From positions 24,384-88,383 of the forward strand of contig SCRI01000047.1 in NCBI GenBank assembly GCA_004298675.1: 64,000 nucleotides of DNA. The letters run 5' to 3'. The position numbers and the translations under genes were made by a program. Under the pieces are notes generated by a model. It was not told the DNA's origin and ran no database searches. It saw only the letters and a program-made list of their open reading frames with translations. Positions 1 through 8,478 of this stretch are shown piece by piece. The DNA is from a bacterium (GTDB lineage Bacteria > Vulcanimicrobiota > Vulcanimicrobiia > Vulcanimicrobiales > SCRA01). Position 1 is the stretch's first letter; each line of letters begins with the position of its first letter.

Positions 1-1
1 C

Positions 2-172
2 GGCAGCGGCGGTAGGCTCTCCAACATGAAGAACGAGTTCACCGGCGTGGGCCCGTTCTTGCACGACGATGCACTCAACCGTCCCGCTGCCGTGTTCGGC
101 GGAACGACGACGCTGCACGTGACTGCGGGGCACGCAGCCTACCTGCTGCTGCCGGTGATTCCAACGCGCTGA
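2..172 (+). CDS. C-terminal end of an unidentified protein (partial)
   Basis: The reading frame is open from the window edge to a TGA at 170-172 and encodes 56 residues ending in LLLPVIPTR. Almost every codon ends in G or C, as in the surrounding genes, so this is very likely the real 3' end of a gene starting upstream. I do not recognise the family from this fragment. It is convergent with livF, with 28 bases between the stop codons and no clear terminator hairpin there. Confidence 0.6.
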   Translation, partial: GSGGRLSNMKNEFTGVGPFLHDDALNRPAAVFGGTTTLHVTAGHAAYLLLPVIPTR

Positions 173-200
173 GTGCGGCGGTGCGCGCCGGTCGCTGCCG

Positions 201-908
201 TTACACGCCCAGGTAGTCGGCGCGCACGCGCTCGTTCTGTGCCAGGTCGCCGGGGGGACCGTGATAGACCACGGTCCCCTTGCTGATGACGTAGGTGGTA
301 TCGGCCATGGCGAGCGCCAGCGGCAAGTTCTGCTCCACCAGCAGCACGGCGATGCCGGTGGCCTTGAGCTCCGCGAGTTTCTCGTGGATCACGCGCACGA
401 TCATCGGCGCCAAGCCTTCGGACGGTTCGTCCATGAGCAAGAGTGTGGGGTTGGACATCAGGGCACGCCCCACGGCCACCATCTGCTGTTCGCCGCCACT
501 GAGCTGCGAACCGAAGTGCTGGCTGCGCTCCTTCAGCCGAGGCATGAAGTCGTACACCGTTTCCAGGTTCCAGCGATTGCCGTTGGCTGCACGGGCCCCG
601 ATCAGCAGGTTCTCCTCGACGGTGAGTGAGGGGAAGACACGCCGGCCCTGCGGCACCAAACCGATTCCGCGTTGCGCGATGAGGTATGAAGGCAAGCGCT
701 GGATCTCGCTATCGCGGAAGCGTACCGTGCCTCTTGCCGGCGGACTGAAGCCGATGATCGAGCGAATGGTCGTGGTCTTGCCTACGCCGTTGCGGCCCAG
801 CAGCGCAGTCACGGTGCCCTGTTCGACTTGCAGTGAGACACCCTGGAGGATGTGCTTGTCGCCGTAGTAGGTGTGGATGTCCTGGACCTCGAGGAGCGGC
901 GAGCTCAC
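201..908 (-). CDS. livF: Branched-chain-type ABC transporter ATPase LivF
   Basis: ATP-hydrolysing subunit of a HAAT-family importer (amino acid, amide or aromatic acid uptake), acting at the cytoplasmic face of the membrane. The 235-residue protein has Walker A GRNGVGKT (about 39-46), signature LSGGEQQ (136-142), Walker B LLLMDEP (157-163) and the VEQN switch segment typical of LivF. The length is normal for the family. I chose the GTG at 908 because it overlaps the livG stop as GTGA; the open frame extends upstream only through antisense-like sequence inside livG. It is the last gene of the livHMGF group. The substrate is inferred only from context, next to aromatic-acid genes. Confidence 0.93.
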   Translation of the reverse strand: MSSPLLEVQDIHTYYGDKHILQGVSLQVEQGTVTALLGRNGVGKTTTIRSIIGFSPPARGTVRFRDSEIQRLPSYLIAQRGIGLVPQGRRVFPSLTVEENLLIGARAANGNRWNLETVYDFMPRLKERSQHFGSQLSGGEQQMVAVGRALMSNPTLLLMDEPSEGLAPMIVRVIHEKLAELKATGIAVLLVEQNLPLALAMADTTYVISKGTVVYHGPPGDLAQNERVRADYLGV

Positions 909-1687
909 AGCTTCCCTCCAAGGTAGATCTCCTGGACCACCGGGTTGCCATGGATACTCTCCACCGATTCCTCCGCCACCACTCGTCCGTAGTGCAGGAC
1001 CGTGATGCGCTCCACCACGTTGAAGACGACGCTGAGATCGTGCTCGATCAGGATCATCGCCACGTCGCGGTGATACGCGCGCAGCATGTCCGTGACCAGC
1101 ACGGCATCCGCGGCGGAAAGGCCCGCCGTGGGTTCGTCGAGCAGCAGCAGCTTGGGGCGTTGTGCCAGTGCCATCAGGATCTCGACTTGGCGTTGCTCGC
1201 CGTGCCCCAGCGCCCGCACCAGCCAGTCCGCGCAATGGTCGAGTTGCACCTGCCGCAGCAGACGCAACGCCTCCTCGCGGAAGCCGCGATAGTGCGTTCG
1301 AGGCACGAAGCATTGGAAAGGCGTCGACGTAAGCGCCTGCAGGGAGAGCACCAAGTTCTCCACCACGGTCAAGCCGGGCAGCAAGGTGGTGGTTTGGAAC
1401 GTGCGGGCTAGGCCGAGCCTGGCCCGGGCGTGCGGCGGCAGACGCGTGATCTCGCGTCCGTACAAGTGCACGTTTCCGGACGTGGGTGCAAGCTCGCCGG
1501 CGATCACGTTGAAAAGCGTGGTCTTGCCTGCGCCGTTGGGACCGATGATCCCGCGCCGCTCGCCATGACGCACGCAGAGTGCGACGTCGTCGAGCACGTG
1601 CAGGTTGCCGAAGCGCTTGGAGACGCCGCTGAGCTGCAGGCAAACCTCTATGCTAGACCTGGGATCAGGCACGGCAGCCACGCTCAT
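905..1687 (-). CDS. livG: Branched-chain-type ABC transporter ATPase LivG
   Basis: Second ATPase of the HAAT importer. The 260-residue protein shows Walker A GPNGAGKT (49-56), a signature-region LGHGEQRQVEI (about 160-170, a variant seen in LivG proteins in place of LSGGQ) and Walker B LLLLDEP followed by TAGLS. The ATG at 1687 overlaps the livM stop as ATGA. The open frame continues further upstream, but that sequence is antisense-like reading inside livM and does not resemble an ABC domain. LivG and LivF would form the heterodimeric ATPase pair driving LivH/LivM. Confidence 0.93.
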   Translation of the reverse strand: MSVAAVPDPRSSIEVCLQLSGVSKRFGNLHVLDDVALCVRHGERRGIIGPNGAGKTTLFNVIAGELAPTSGNVHLYGREITRLPPHARARLGLARTFQTTTLLPGLTVVENLVLSLQALTSTPFQCFVPRTHYRGFREEALRLLRQVQLDHCADWLVRALGHGEQRQVEILMALAQRPKLLLLDEPTAGLSAADAVLVTDMLRAYHRDVAMILIEHDLSVVFNVVERITVLHYGRVVAEESVESIHGNPVVQEIYLGGKL

Positions 1688-2706
1688 CGCTCTGGTCCTT
1701 CGCGCGGATTGAGTGCGGCGCTCGGCATGCTGCCGGCAGCCGGCGCCAAGGCGTGCCGGCTGCGCGCGCGTGCAGCCAGTTGTTTGACCAGGCCCACGAT
1801 GCCATCCGGCGCGTACATGACCGTCACGACGTAGACGGCTCCTAAGATGAGCACCCAGCGCTGGGTGATGTCGCTCAAGGCATTGCTGAGGAACACCAGG
1901 ATGCCGGCTCCCAGCAGTGGGCCGATCAGCGTGCCCGTGCCGCCCAGGATCACCATGATGAGTATCTGGACCGTGGTGTCGAGACTTAGGCTGCCCGGCC
2001 CCACGAACTCGTTGTAGTAGGCGAAGAGTACGCCCGCCACCGCTGCGAACATCGCCGCGACGATCAGCGCCAAATACCGGAAGAGCCAGACGTTGTAGCC
2101 CAGAGCCGCCATGCGCCGCGGGCGCTCTCTTGCTCCCACCAGCACCAGACCGAACGGCGAGCGCACGATGAGTGTCAGCAAGGTGAGGCAGACGATCAGC
2201 GCGGTTAGGGAGAGGTAGTAGAAGCCGGCGTTGCCGGTGGTGTGGAACGGCCCCACGTCCACGCGCAGAAAACCCGTGATGCCGTTGTCGCCGCCGCTCA
2301 TGGAAACCCATTGGTAAGCCAGTCCCCAAATGATCTCGTTGAGCGCCAGGGTGATGATGATAAAGCCCACGTCCTCGGCGCGCAGGGCGAGTGCGGCGAA
2401 GGCCGCGGCCGTGACCGCCGCCACCAGGATGGCGATCAGCAACGTCAGCCAGAAGTCCGTGAAATGGTAGCGCGTGGCGGCGATCGCTACCACGTAGGCT
2501 CCGATCCCGAAGAATGCCGCCTGCATGAAGCTGACGAGGCCGGTGAAGCCGACCAGTAAGTCGAGGCTCATGGCCAGGATGCCGTAGATCCACGTTTGAG
2601 TGAGCAGCGAGACGTAGAATGCCGGCAGCCCCAAACGTGGAATGGCGATCGCCAACAGCAGCAGGGCGCCGATGATCGCGACGTTGCTCCAAGGCCGGCC
2701 GGTCAA
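1684..2706 (-). CDS. livM: Branched-chain-type ABC transporter permease LivM
   Basis: Integral membrane permease of 340 residues, rich in hydrophobic helices (for example near residues 10-30, 40-60, 95-110, 205-235 and 245-275). It carries the LDLLVGFTGLVSFMQAAFFGIGAY-type N-terminal region characteristic of LivM (LDLLVG near 48, then a conserved glycine-rich helix). It overlaps livH upstream and livG downstream by 4 bases each, implying translational coupling. The final 25 residues are a polar cytoplasmic tail. Confidence 0.92.
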   Translation of the reverse strand: MTGRPWSNVAIIGALLLLAIAIPRLGLPAFYVSLLTQTWIYGILAMSLDLLVGFTGLVSFMQAAFFGIGAYVVAIAATRYHFTDFWLTLLIAILVAAVTAAAFAALALRAEDVGFIIITLALNEIIWGLAYQWVSMSGGDNGITGFLRVDVGPFHTTGNAGFYYLSLTALIVCLTLLTLIVRSPFGLVLVGARERPRRMAALGYNVWLFRYLALIVAAMFAAVAGVLFAYYNEFVGPGSLSLDTTVQILIMVILGGTGTLIGPLLGAGILVFLSNALSDITQRWVLILGAVYVVTVMYAPDGIVGLVKQLAARARSRHALAPAAGSMPSAALNPREGPER

Positions 2707-3566
2707 GTCTTCCTCCCAAACAGACCTTGCGGGCGGATCGCCATGATGATGGCCACCGGCAAGAAGATGGTGAAGTAGGAGAGCTCGGGGAAGAGTGCCC
2801 GGCCAAACGTGTTGACCAGCCCGATGAGCATGCTGGCGATAAACGCGCCCTCCAGGCTTCCCATGCCGCCGATGATCACGATGGCAAAAGCCAACGGCAG
2901 CAACTCGCCGTCTAGCCCTGGATACGCGCTGGTGATGGGGCCGCCCAAATAGCCGCCGAGCCCGGCCAGAAACGCACCCAGTGCGAAAACGAAATAGAAG
3001 GCGCGGTTGACGTTGATGCCCAGGCCGCGGGTCATCTCCTCGTCGTCGACGGCGGCACGGATGATGGCGCCGAACTTCGTTCTCCGCTGAAAGAGGAGCA
3101 GGCCCGCGGCGATGACCGTGCTGACCACGACGAGCGCCAGCCAGTACTCGGGGAAGACGAGGTTGCCGAAATGGATCGACGCGGCAAAGACTTTCGGCGG
3201 GGCGATCGACTGCGGATCGCCTCCCCAGATCGCTAGCGAGCCGTCGTCGATGATCAGTGCGAAGCCCAGGGAGAGCAAGAGCGCCGTCAGCGGATTGGCA
3301 TGATAGCGATGGAGGAAGATGCCGTAGATCGCCAGGCCCACGACCGTCGCCACGATGCCGCCGGCTAGTCCGGAGACCCAGAAGTTCACGCCGTGAAGCC
3401 CGAGCGAGAGCCCGACGTAGGCTCCCAGCAGATAGAATGCCGTCTGCGCGAGGTTGATGATCCGCATCAGGCCGAAAATCAGCGTGAAGCCAGCCGCGAT
3501 GAGGAACAGGAGACTGCCGTGCGCAAGCCCGCCGAGGACGTTTTGCAGGTAGAATGCGTTGCCCAA
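2703..3566 (-). CDS. livH: Branched-chain-type ABC transporter permease LivH
   Basis: Membrane permease of 287 residues and partner of LivM. The N-terminal part (LTLIFGLMRIINLAQTAFY, about residues 28-46) matches the LivH hallmark, and a glycine-rich GGMGSLEGAF stretch near residue 240 is also family-typical. The apparent start is TTG at 3566, with a GGGAG-like ribosome site upstream. No in-frame ATG lies near the conserved N-terminus, so the rare start looks real. It begins 18 bases after the hydroxyacid dehydrogenase stop, in the same operon. Confidence 0.9.
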   Translation of the reverse strand: MGNAFYLQNVLGGLAHGSLLFLIAAGFTLIFGLMRIINLAQTAFYLLGAYVGLSLGLHGVNFWVSGLAGGIVATVVGLAIYGIFLHRYHANPLTALLLSLGFALIIDDGSLAIWGGDPQSIAPPKVFAASIHFGNLVFPEYWLALVVVSTVIAAGLLLFQRRTKFGAIIRAAVDDEEMTRGLGINVNRAFYFVFALGAFLAGLGGYLGGPITSAYPGLDGELLPLAFAIVIIGGMGSLEGAFIASMLIGLVNTFGRALFPELSYFTIFLPVAIIMAIRPQGLFGRKT

Positions 3567-3584
3567 GACTCTGCCGCTCCCGTG

Positions 3585-4574
3585 TTAGGATGACGCCGAC
3601 CCGAACGCCTCCGGGTTGACGAGGTGGGGTGGGCGCTCGCCCCGCAGGAAGGCCGTCACGTTGTCGACGATGGCGGCAGCGATCGCCTCGCGTGTCTCGA
3701 GCGTCGCGCTGCCCACGTGCGGCGTCAGCACGACGTTGTCGAGGCCGAGCAGGCCGGCGTGGACTTCGGGCTCGCGTTCGTAGACATCCAGTGCCGCGCC
3801 GGCGATGCTGCGCGTGCGTAGCGCCTCCACCAGCGCCGCCTCGTCAACGATGGGTCCGCGGGCGGTGTTGACCACGTAGGAAGTCGGCTGCATGAGGGCG
3901 AGTTGCGCGGGGCCGATCAAGTGATGCGTGCCGGGATGGTAGCTTGCGTGCAGCGAGACGAAATCGCTCTCGCGCAGCAACGCCTCGAGAGCGCGGTATT
4001 CGACCTGCAGTTCGGTCTCCTCGGAGGGCGCAAGCGCCTGGCGTTTGTTGTAGAGGACGCGCATCCCAAAGCCGTGTGCCCGGCGCGCCACCGCGCGCCC
4101 GATGTCGCCGAAACCCACGATGCCGATGGTCTTGCCCGCCACCATGCGCCCCGCGAAGTGGAGCGATTGCGAGCCGGGGAATGTGCCCGCGCGGATGCCG
4201 CGGTCGGCTTCCGGTATGCGTCGCGCCACGGCCATGAGAATCGCCCAATGGAGGTCGGCCGTGGCTTCGGTCACGATGCTGGGGATCGTGGTGACGGCAA
4301 TGCCGCGAGCGGTGGCGCGGGCGACGTCGATATTCGCGGGGTGGATGGCTCCGTTGGCGATGAGGCGCAGGCTAGTACCGGCGTCCACCACCTCGGCATC
4401 GATCCGGTCGTGCAGCAGGCAGCAGAGCACGTCGGCGCGTGCCGCCTCCTGCAGCAGCCGATCGCGTGGGAGGATCCGGCTGGAGTCGGGGTTGACGGCA
4501 ACCTCGACTCCAGGGAGGGCGCGCAGGCGCCGGAGTGGAGCCTCGACGACCGGCTGCGTGACGAAGATGCGCAT
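3585..4574 (-). CDS. D-isomer-specific 2-hydroxyacid dehydrogenase
   Basis: NAD(P)-dependent interconversion of a 2-oxoacid and a D-2-hydroxyacid; glyoxylate/hydroxypyruvate reductase-type enzymes are the closest general match. The 329-residue protein has the Rossmann motif GFGDIG (154-159) and the catalytic triad expected for the family: Arg239 in NTARG, Glu268 in YEREPE and His286 in LTPHVGSA. I chose the ATG at 4574, 8 bases after the binding-protein stop, because it gives the family's usual N-terminus; upstream frame is antisense-like. Its location between the binding protein and the permeases suggests a role in processing the imported compound, but the substrate is unknown. Confidence 0.88.
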   Translation of the reverse strand: MRIFVTQPVVEAPLRRLRALPGVEVAVNPDSSRILPRDRLLQEAARADVLCCLLHDRIDAEVVDAGTSLRLIANGAIHPANIDVARATARGIAVTTIPSIVTEATADLHWAILMAVARRIPEADRGIRAGTFPGSQSLHFAGRMVAGKTIGIVGFGDIGRAVARRAHGFGMRVLYNKRQALAPSEETELQVEYRALEALLRESDFVSLHASYHPGTHHLIGPAQLALMQPTSYVVNTARGPIVDEAALVEALRTRSIAGAALDVYEREPEVHAGLLGLDNVVLTPHVGSATLETREAIAAAIVDNVTAFLRGERPPHLVNPEAFGSASS

Positions 4575-4582
4575 GGGGCCTC

Positions 4583-5872
4583 TTAGGGCGCCTTGACGCC
4601 TTGGAACGTCGGCGAATAGACAGGCTGCTTGAGATACTCCTGCGGCGCCAGGTTCCAGAACTGCGAGACGTTCGGATAGGCCTTGACCACGACGTTCCAG
4701 GTCTTGCCGTACTTCGCTAGCGGACCGCTCACGGTCTCCACGCGCCGCACGTAGACGTTCTCGACGGGGTTGTTGTACGTATCCAGTTTCATCGGACCGA
4801 ACGCCGAATCCGCGAGACGTACCGAGCGCACGGCGGCGAGAAAGGCGTCGGTGTCCTCGACGTTTCCGTGCACCTTGAGCATCGCGCTGTCGATCCACTG
4901 CGCCGCCGTGAAGAAGGCTGCCGCCATGTACGATGGCAGCTTGCCCGTCTTGGCCGCGAAGTTCGTGTCGAACTCTTGGGTGGCAGCGGCATCGCGGCCC
5001 TCGGCGAAGTGGCCGAAGCTGACGATCCCGTCAACCACGTCCGCCGGCAGCGTGCGGATGTTCGACTGATCGGTGGTAGTCTCGTTGGCGATCAGCGGAA
5101 TCTTGTCTTTGAGTCCGAACGCGTGCCACTGCTGCAGGAAGTGCACGGCATCAGCGCCCACCATCTCGACGAAAACGGCGTCCGGCTTCGCCGCCTCGAT
5201 CTGTGAGAGGTAGGGACTGTAGTCGGTGTTTCCCAGCGGAGCCCAGATCTGCTTGAGTACTTTGCCGCCTCTAGCGGTGAAGGTCTGGTTGAAACCGCCG
5301 ACGTTCTCATAGCCGAAGGCATAGGCATCGGCGATGGTCACCACCGTGCGATAGCCCTTGTCGTAGGCCCAATCGCCGGCCGGATGCGTGGGCTGGCTGC
5401 TGGTCCAGCCGGCCACGCGGATCACGTAGGGATTGGCTTTGCGCTGCGTCAAGTCGTCCGCGGAGACCGTCGGCTCCAGGAACGGAATCTTGTGCTGAAT
5501 GGCGTACGGCGCCACCGCCAGGCCCTCGTTGGCCAGGTAAGGTCCAACGATCATCTGGACGTGGTCCTGCTCCACGGCTTGCCGCGCCACGGTGAGCGCA
5601 CGCGCCGGATTCGAGCCGGTATCGTAGAAGGTGGACTCGATCCTGCGCCCATCCACACGCTCGCCGTGCTCCGCCCAGTAGAGCTTCCAGGCGGTGACCA
5701 TGTCGTGACCGGCGGCGGCGGCGGTGCCCGACTCTGAAGCCAGGACACCGATGCGGATCGGGGGCTGCTCCGCGCCGCGCGCGGAGGGCGCGGTCAGCGC
5801 GAGTACGGCGGCGCAGACGGAAACGTACGCGGCGGTGCGGTGATGACGAAGAAAAACGAAAACCCGTCTCAT
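4583..5872 (-). CDS. ABC transporter substrate-binding protein (Peripla_BP_6/LivK type)
   Basis: Exported ligand-binding protein of 429 residues. It has an N-terminal signal peptide (MRRVFVFLRHHR then a hydrophobic stretch ending near SARGAEQ), followed by the two-lobed type I periplasmic binding fold starting with PIRIGVLASESG. Segments such as VEQDHVQMIVGP and DYSPYLSQIEAAKPDAVF are typical of HAAT binding proteins. It ends with an aromatic-rich tail (FWNLAPQEYLKQPVYSP) shared in pattern with the second binding protein at 10067-11326, so the two are paralogues. It would feed LivHMGF encoded downstream. Confidence 0.9.
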   Translation of the reverse strand: MRRVFVFLRHHRTAAYVSVCAAVLALTAPSARGAEQPPIRIGVLASESGTAAAAGHDMVTAWKLYWAEHGERVDGRRIESTFYDTGSNPARALTVARQAVEQDHVQMIVGPYLANEGLAVAPYAIQHKIPFLEPTVSADDLTQRKANPYVIRVAGWTSSQPTHPAGDWAYDKGYRTVVTIADAYAFGYENVGGFNQTFTARGGKVLKQIWAPLGNTDYSPYLSQIEAAKPDAVFVEMVGADAVHFLQQWHAFGLKDKIPLIANETTTDQSNIRTLPADVVDGIVSFGHFAEGRDAAATQEFDTNFAAKTGKLPSYMAAAFFTAAQWIDSAMLKVHGNVEDTDAFLAAVRSVRLADSAFGPMKLDTYNNPVENVYVRRVETVSGPLAKYGKTWNVVVKAYPNVSQFWNLAPQEYLKQPVYSPTFQGVKAP

Positions 5873-5982
5873 GCGGTCCTCCCAGCGTGCAAGCCTGCAC
5901 AGGCGAGTAGCAATCAGCGGCCTCGGATATCGTCCCGCCTTTATTGTTCGATTGATAAATACCGGAGTCCCTGCGCGCCCTT

Positions 5983-6858
5983 TCAGCCGCGCTGCGAGCG
6001 ATACCAGTCCAGGATCTGCCCCGCCTTCATGAAGGTAACCCCCGCGTGCCCGGCCATGTACGCCAGCAGCCGCTCGAGACTCGCGATGCGGTGCGGCACG
6101 CCGCTGACGTACGGATGGATGGCAATGGACATGACGCGTACGTTCTCGGCGCTCTCCTGGTAGAGCCAGTCGAACTGGCGGCGCCCGCGCTCGTAGAGCT
6201 CGTCAGATGCATGGCGATCCATCACGTAGATGACGATGTCGTTCATTTCGAGCGGGTACGGCACGGCCACCAGCGGGCCGTGCTGGGTGGCGATATCCAC
6301 GGGCTGGTCGTCCATCGGGCCCCAGTCGCAGACATATTCGAGGCCTTCGGCTGCGAGATGATCCGGGGTATCGAACGTCTCGCCCAAGCCCGGGCCCAAC
6401 CAGCCCCGCGGGCGCTGTCCCGTCTTCTCTTGGATGATGTCCAGCGTCGCGCGGATCGTCGCGCGCTCGTCTGGCTCCAGCATCAGCGGCCGCTGATAGA
6501 TACCGTGCCCCATCATCTCCCAATCCGCGCCGACGCAGGCCTGCACGATTTGCGGATAGACGTTGCAGACGTTGGCGTTGATGCTCAGCGTGCACTTGAC
6601 GCCGTGCGCGTTCAAGATGTCGAGGAAGCGCCAGAAGCCTACCCGCATGCCGTATTCGCCCCAGGCCCAGTTCGGCACGTCGGGGACGTAGGCGCCGCCT
6701 TGCGGCGGTGAGATAGCCGTGCGCGGCATGGGCTGATCGAAGCGCCATTCCTCGACGTTGACGATGACGTGAACGATGATCCGCGTACCCGCGGGCGGTT
6801 GTAGCCGCGGGCGCTCGACGATCGGCGAATATATGGTGCGGAGTATCGGAGCGGACAC
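5983..6858 (-). CDS. Polysaccharide-deacetylase-fold hydrolase (PuuE/cyclic imidase-like)
   Basis: The 291-residue protein has the NodB/PuuE-type layout: an N-terminal strand with IIVHVIVNVEEW (about 28-39), GGAYVPDVPNWAWGEYG-type sequence, TLSINANV, WEMMGHG and an internal IHPYVSG near the end. This cytoplasmic (no signal peptide) subgroup includes allantoinase PuuE and cyclic-imide hydrolases, which act on cyclic amides and not on polysaccharides. It begins 9 bases after the aldehyde dehydrogenase stop and is followed by 110 bases before the binding protein. In a catabolic operon a C-N bond hydrolase is more plausible than cell-wall deacetylation, but the substrate is not determinable here. 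Confidence 0.8.
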   Translation of the reverse strand: MSAPILRTIYSPIVERPRLQPPAGTRIIVHVIVNVEEWRFDQPMPRTAISPPQGGAYVPDVPNWAWGEYGMRVGFWRFLDILNAHGVKCTLSINANVCNVYPQIVQACVGADWEMMGHGIYQRPLMLEPDERATIRATLDIIQEKTGQRPRGWLGPGLGETFDTPDHLAAEGLEYVCDWGPMDDQPVDIATQHGPLVAVPYPLEMNDIVIYVMDRHASDELYERGRRQFDWLYQESAENVRVMSIAIHPYVSGVPHRIASLERLLAYMAGHAGVTFMKAGQILDWYRSQRG

Positions 6859-6867
6859 GTTTCACCT

Positions 6868-8433
6868 CTAGTTCAGGCGCTTCGCCGTACCATCGGCCGC
6901 GTACCAATCGACGGTACGCCCTGTCGTGTTTACGGTCACGACGCGTGGCTCGGTAAAATGATCGAACGATTCACTACCCGTCTCCCGGCCCACCCCACTC
7001 TCCTTGAAGCCGCCCCAAGGGGAGGCAGGGTCGAGACGGTGGTGATCGTTGATCCACACCATGCCGAACAGGAGCTTGTTTGCGACGCGGTGTGCGCGCG
7101 CCACGTCGTTCGTCCAGAGGGAGGCGCCCAGACCGAAGCGCGTTCCGTTGGCGATGCGCAGCGCCTCTGCCTCATCCTCGAACGGAATGACGACCGTGAC
7201 GGGACCGAAGATCTCGTCTTGCGCGATCTCTGAGTGCGGGTCCACGTCGTACAGCACGGTTGGCTCCAGAAAGAAGCCGCCGTCCGGCACGCCTGACGGG
7301 ATGCCGCCGCCCGTGAGCACCTGCGCGCCGTCGCGCTTGGCGCGCTCCAACAGCGCGAGAATACGCCGGCGCGAGCGCTCCGAGATGACCGGGCCCAGTT
7401 GCGTGCGCGGATTGCTTGGATCCCCCACGTGGATCGCTGCGATCTTGGGTCCGAACGCTGCGAGAAATTCGTGATACCGTGAGCGCTGCACCAGGATACG
7501 TGAGCCGCAGATGCAGGTTTGCCCCGCGGCGATGAAGGCCGCGAACGCCGTCCCGTTGACGGCGCGCTCGATCTCCATGTCTTCGAAGACGATGGCGGCG
7601 CCCTTACCGCCGAGCTCCAGCGTCACCGCGGCGAAGTTCTGCGCGGCTGCGGCGCCGATCTTGCGGCCGATGTCGCTGCCCCCGGTGAAGACGACCTTGC
7701 GTATGCCGCGGTGGGCCACGAGCGGCGCGGCCACGTCCGCGCCGGCTCCGTTGACGATGTTGATCACGCCCGCGGGCACGCCGGCCGCAGTCAGCAGCTC
7801 TACCAGGCGCACCGAGGTATAGGGCGTCTGCTCCGAGGGTTTGATGACCACGCTGTTCCCCGTTGCCAGCGCCGGCGCGAGACTCTTCGAGAGAATCATC
7901 AAGGGATGGTTGAACGAGGAGACCAGTGCCGCCACGCCCAGCGGCACGCGTTGCGTGTAGTTGAGGTACGGCCCTTCGACGGGGATCACGTCACTGCGGC
8001 GCGTCAGCGCCAGTGCCGCGAAGTAGCGGTAGAACTGCCCCAGACGGCCGATCTGAGCCCGCGTCTCGACGATGGGTCGTCCGTTGTTCAGCGTTTCAAG
8101 CCGGAAGAATGCTTCGAGCTCGGCTTCGAAGAGATCCGCGAAACGGTTGAGGACGCGGGCGCGCTCTTGGACCGGTGCGTCACGCCAGAGGCCGCGCTCG
8201 AAGGCGCTGTTTGCCGCCGCTACGGCGCGGTCCACGTCTTCCGCGCCGGCGGCGGCCAGGGTTCCAAGGGGCTGGCCGGTGGTCGGGTTGATCACGGCTA
8301 GCGTCGCGCCGCTGCTGGCATCACACCACGTTCCGTCGATGAAGAGCGGCGCGTGATACGGTGCGCTCGCACCCAGCACGCTAGCCTGCGTGCCGCTGCC
8401 GGGCACTGAGGGAGAAGGCGTACGCATGACCAT
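6868..8433 (-). CDS. NAD(P)-dependent aldehyde dehydrogenase
   Basis: Oxidises an aldehyde to the acid. The 521-residue protein has the full ALDH fold: SSFNHPLMI cofactor-side segment, KPSEQTPYT, FTGGSDIGRKI, catalytic-base LELGGKG, nucleophile Cys in GQTCICGSR, and EIFGPVTVVIPF. An N-terminal extension of about 25 residues precedes the conserved FIDGTW start; a later Met may be the true start. It lies 45 bases downstream of the crotonase-like gene. It could supply the semialdehyde-oxidising step (BoxD) missing from the box cluster, or oxidise benzaldehyde or another operon-specific aldehyde; the sequence does not decide. Confidence 0.9.
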   Translation of the reverse strand: MVMRTPSPSVPGSGTQASVLGASAPYHAPLFIDGTWCDASSGATLAVINPTTGQPLGTLAAAGAEDVDRAVAAANSAFERGLWRDAPVQERARVLNRFADLFEAELEAFFRLETLNNGRPIVETRAQIGRLGQFYRYFAALALTRRSDVIPVEGPYLNYTQRVPLGVAALVSSFNHPLMILSKSLAPALATGNSVVIKPSEQTPYTSVRLVELLTAAGVPAGVINIVNGAGADVAAPLVAHRGIRKVVFTGGSDIGRKIGAAAAQNFAAVTLELGGKGAAIVFEDMEIERAVNGTAFAAFIAAGQTCICGSRILVQRSRYHEFLAAFGPKIAAIHVGDPSNPRTQLGPVISERSRRRILALLERAKRDGAQVLTGGGIPSGVPDGGFFLEPTVLYDVDPHSEIAQDEIFGPVTVVIPFEDEAEALRIANGTRFGLGASLWTNDVARAHRVANKLLFGMVWINDHHRLDPASPWGGFKESGVGRETGSESFDHFTEPRVVTVNTTGRTVDWYAADGTAKRLN

Positions 8434-8478
8434 GGCAACCAGCCTTTCGCTACGAGCGGTGGCGTCGCAATGCCGGCG

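Noticed and set aside
6868-8433. Calling the aldehyde dehydrogenase BoxD
   Set aside because: It is a generic ALDH by visible motifs and lies in a different operon under a GntR regulator. Nothing in the sequence specifically indicates the dehydroadipyl-CoA semialdehyde substrate.
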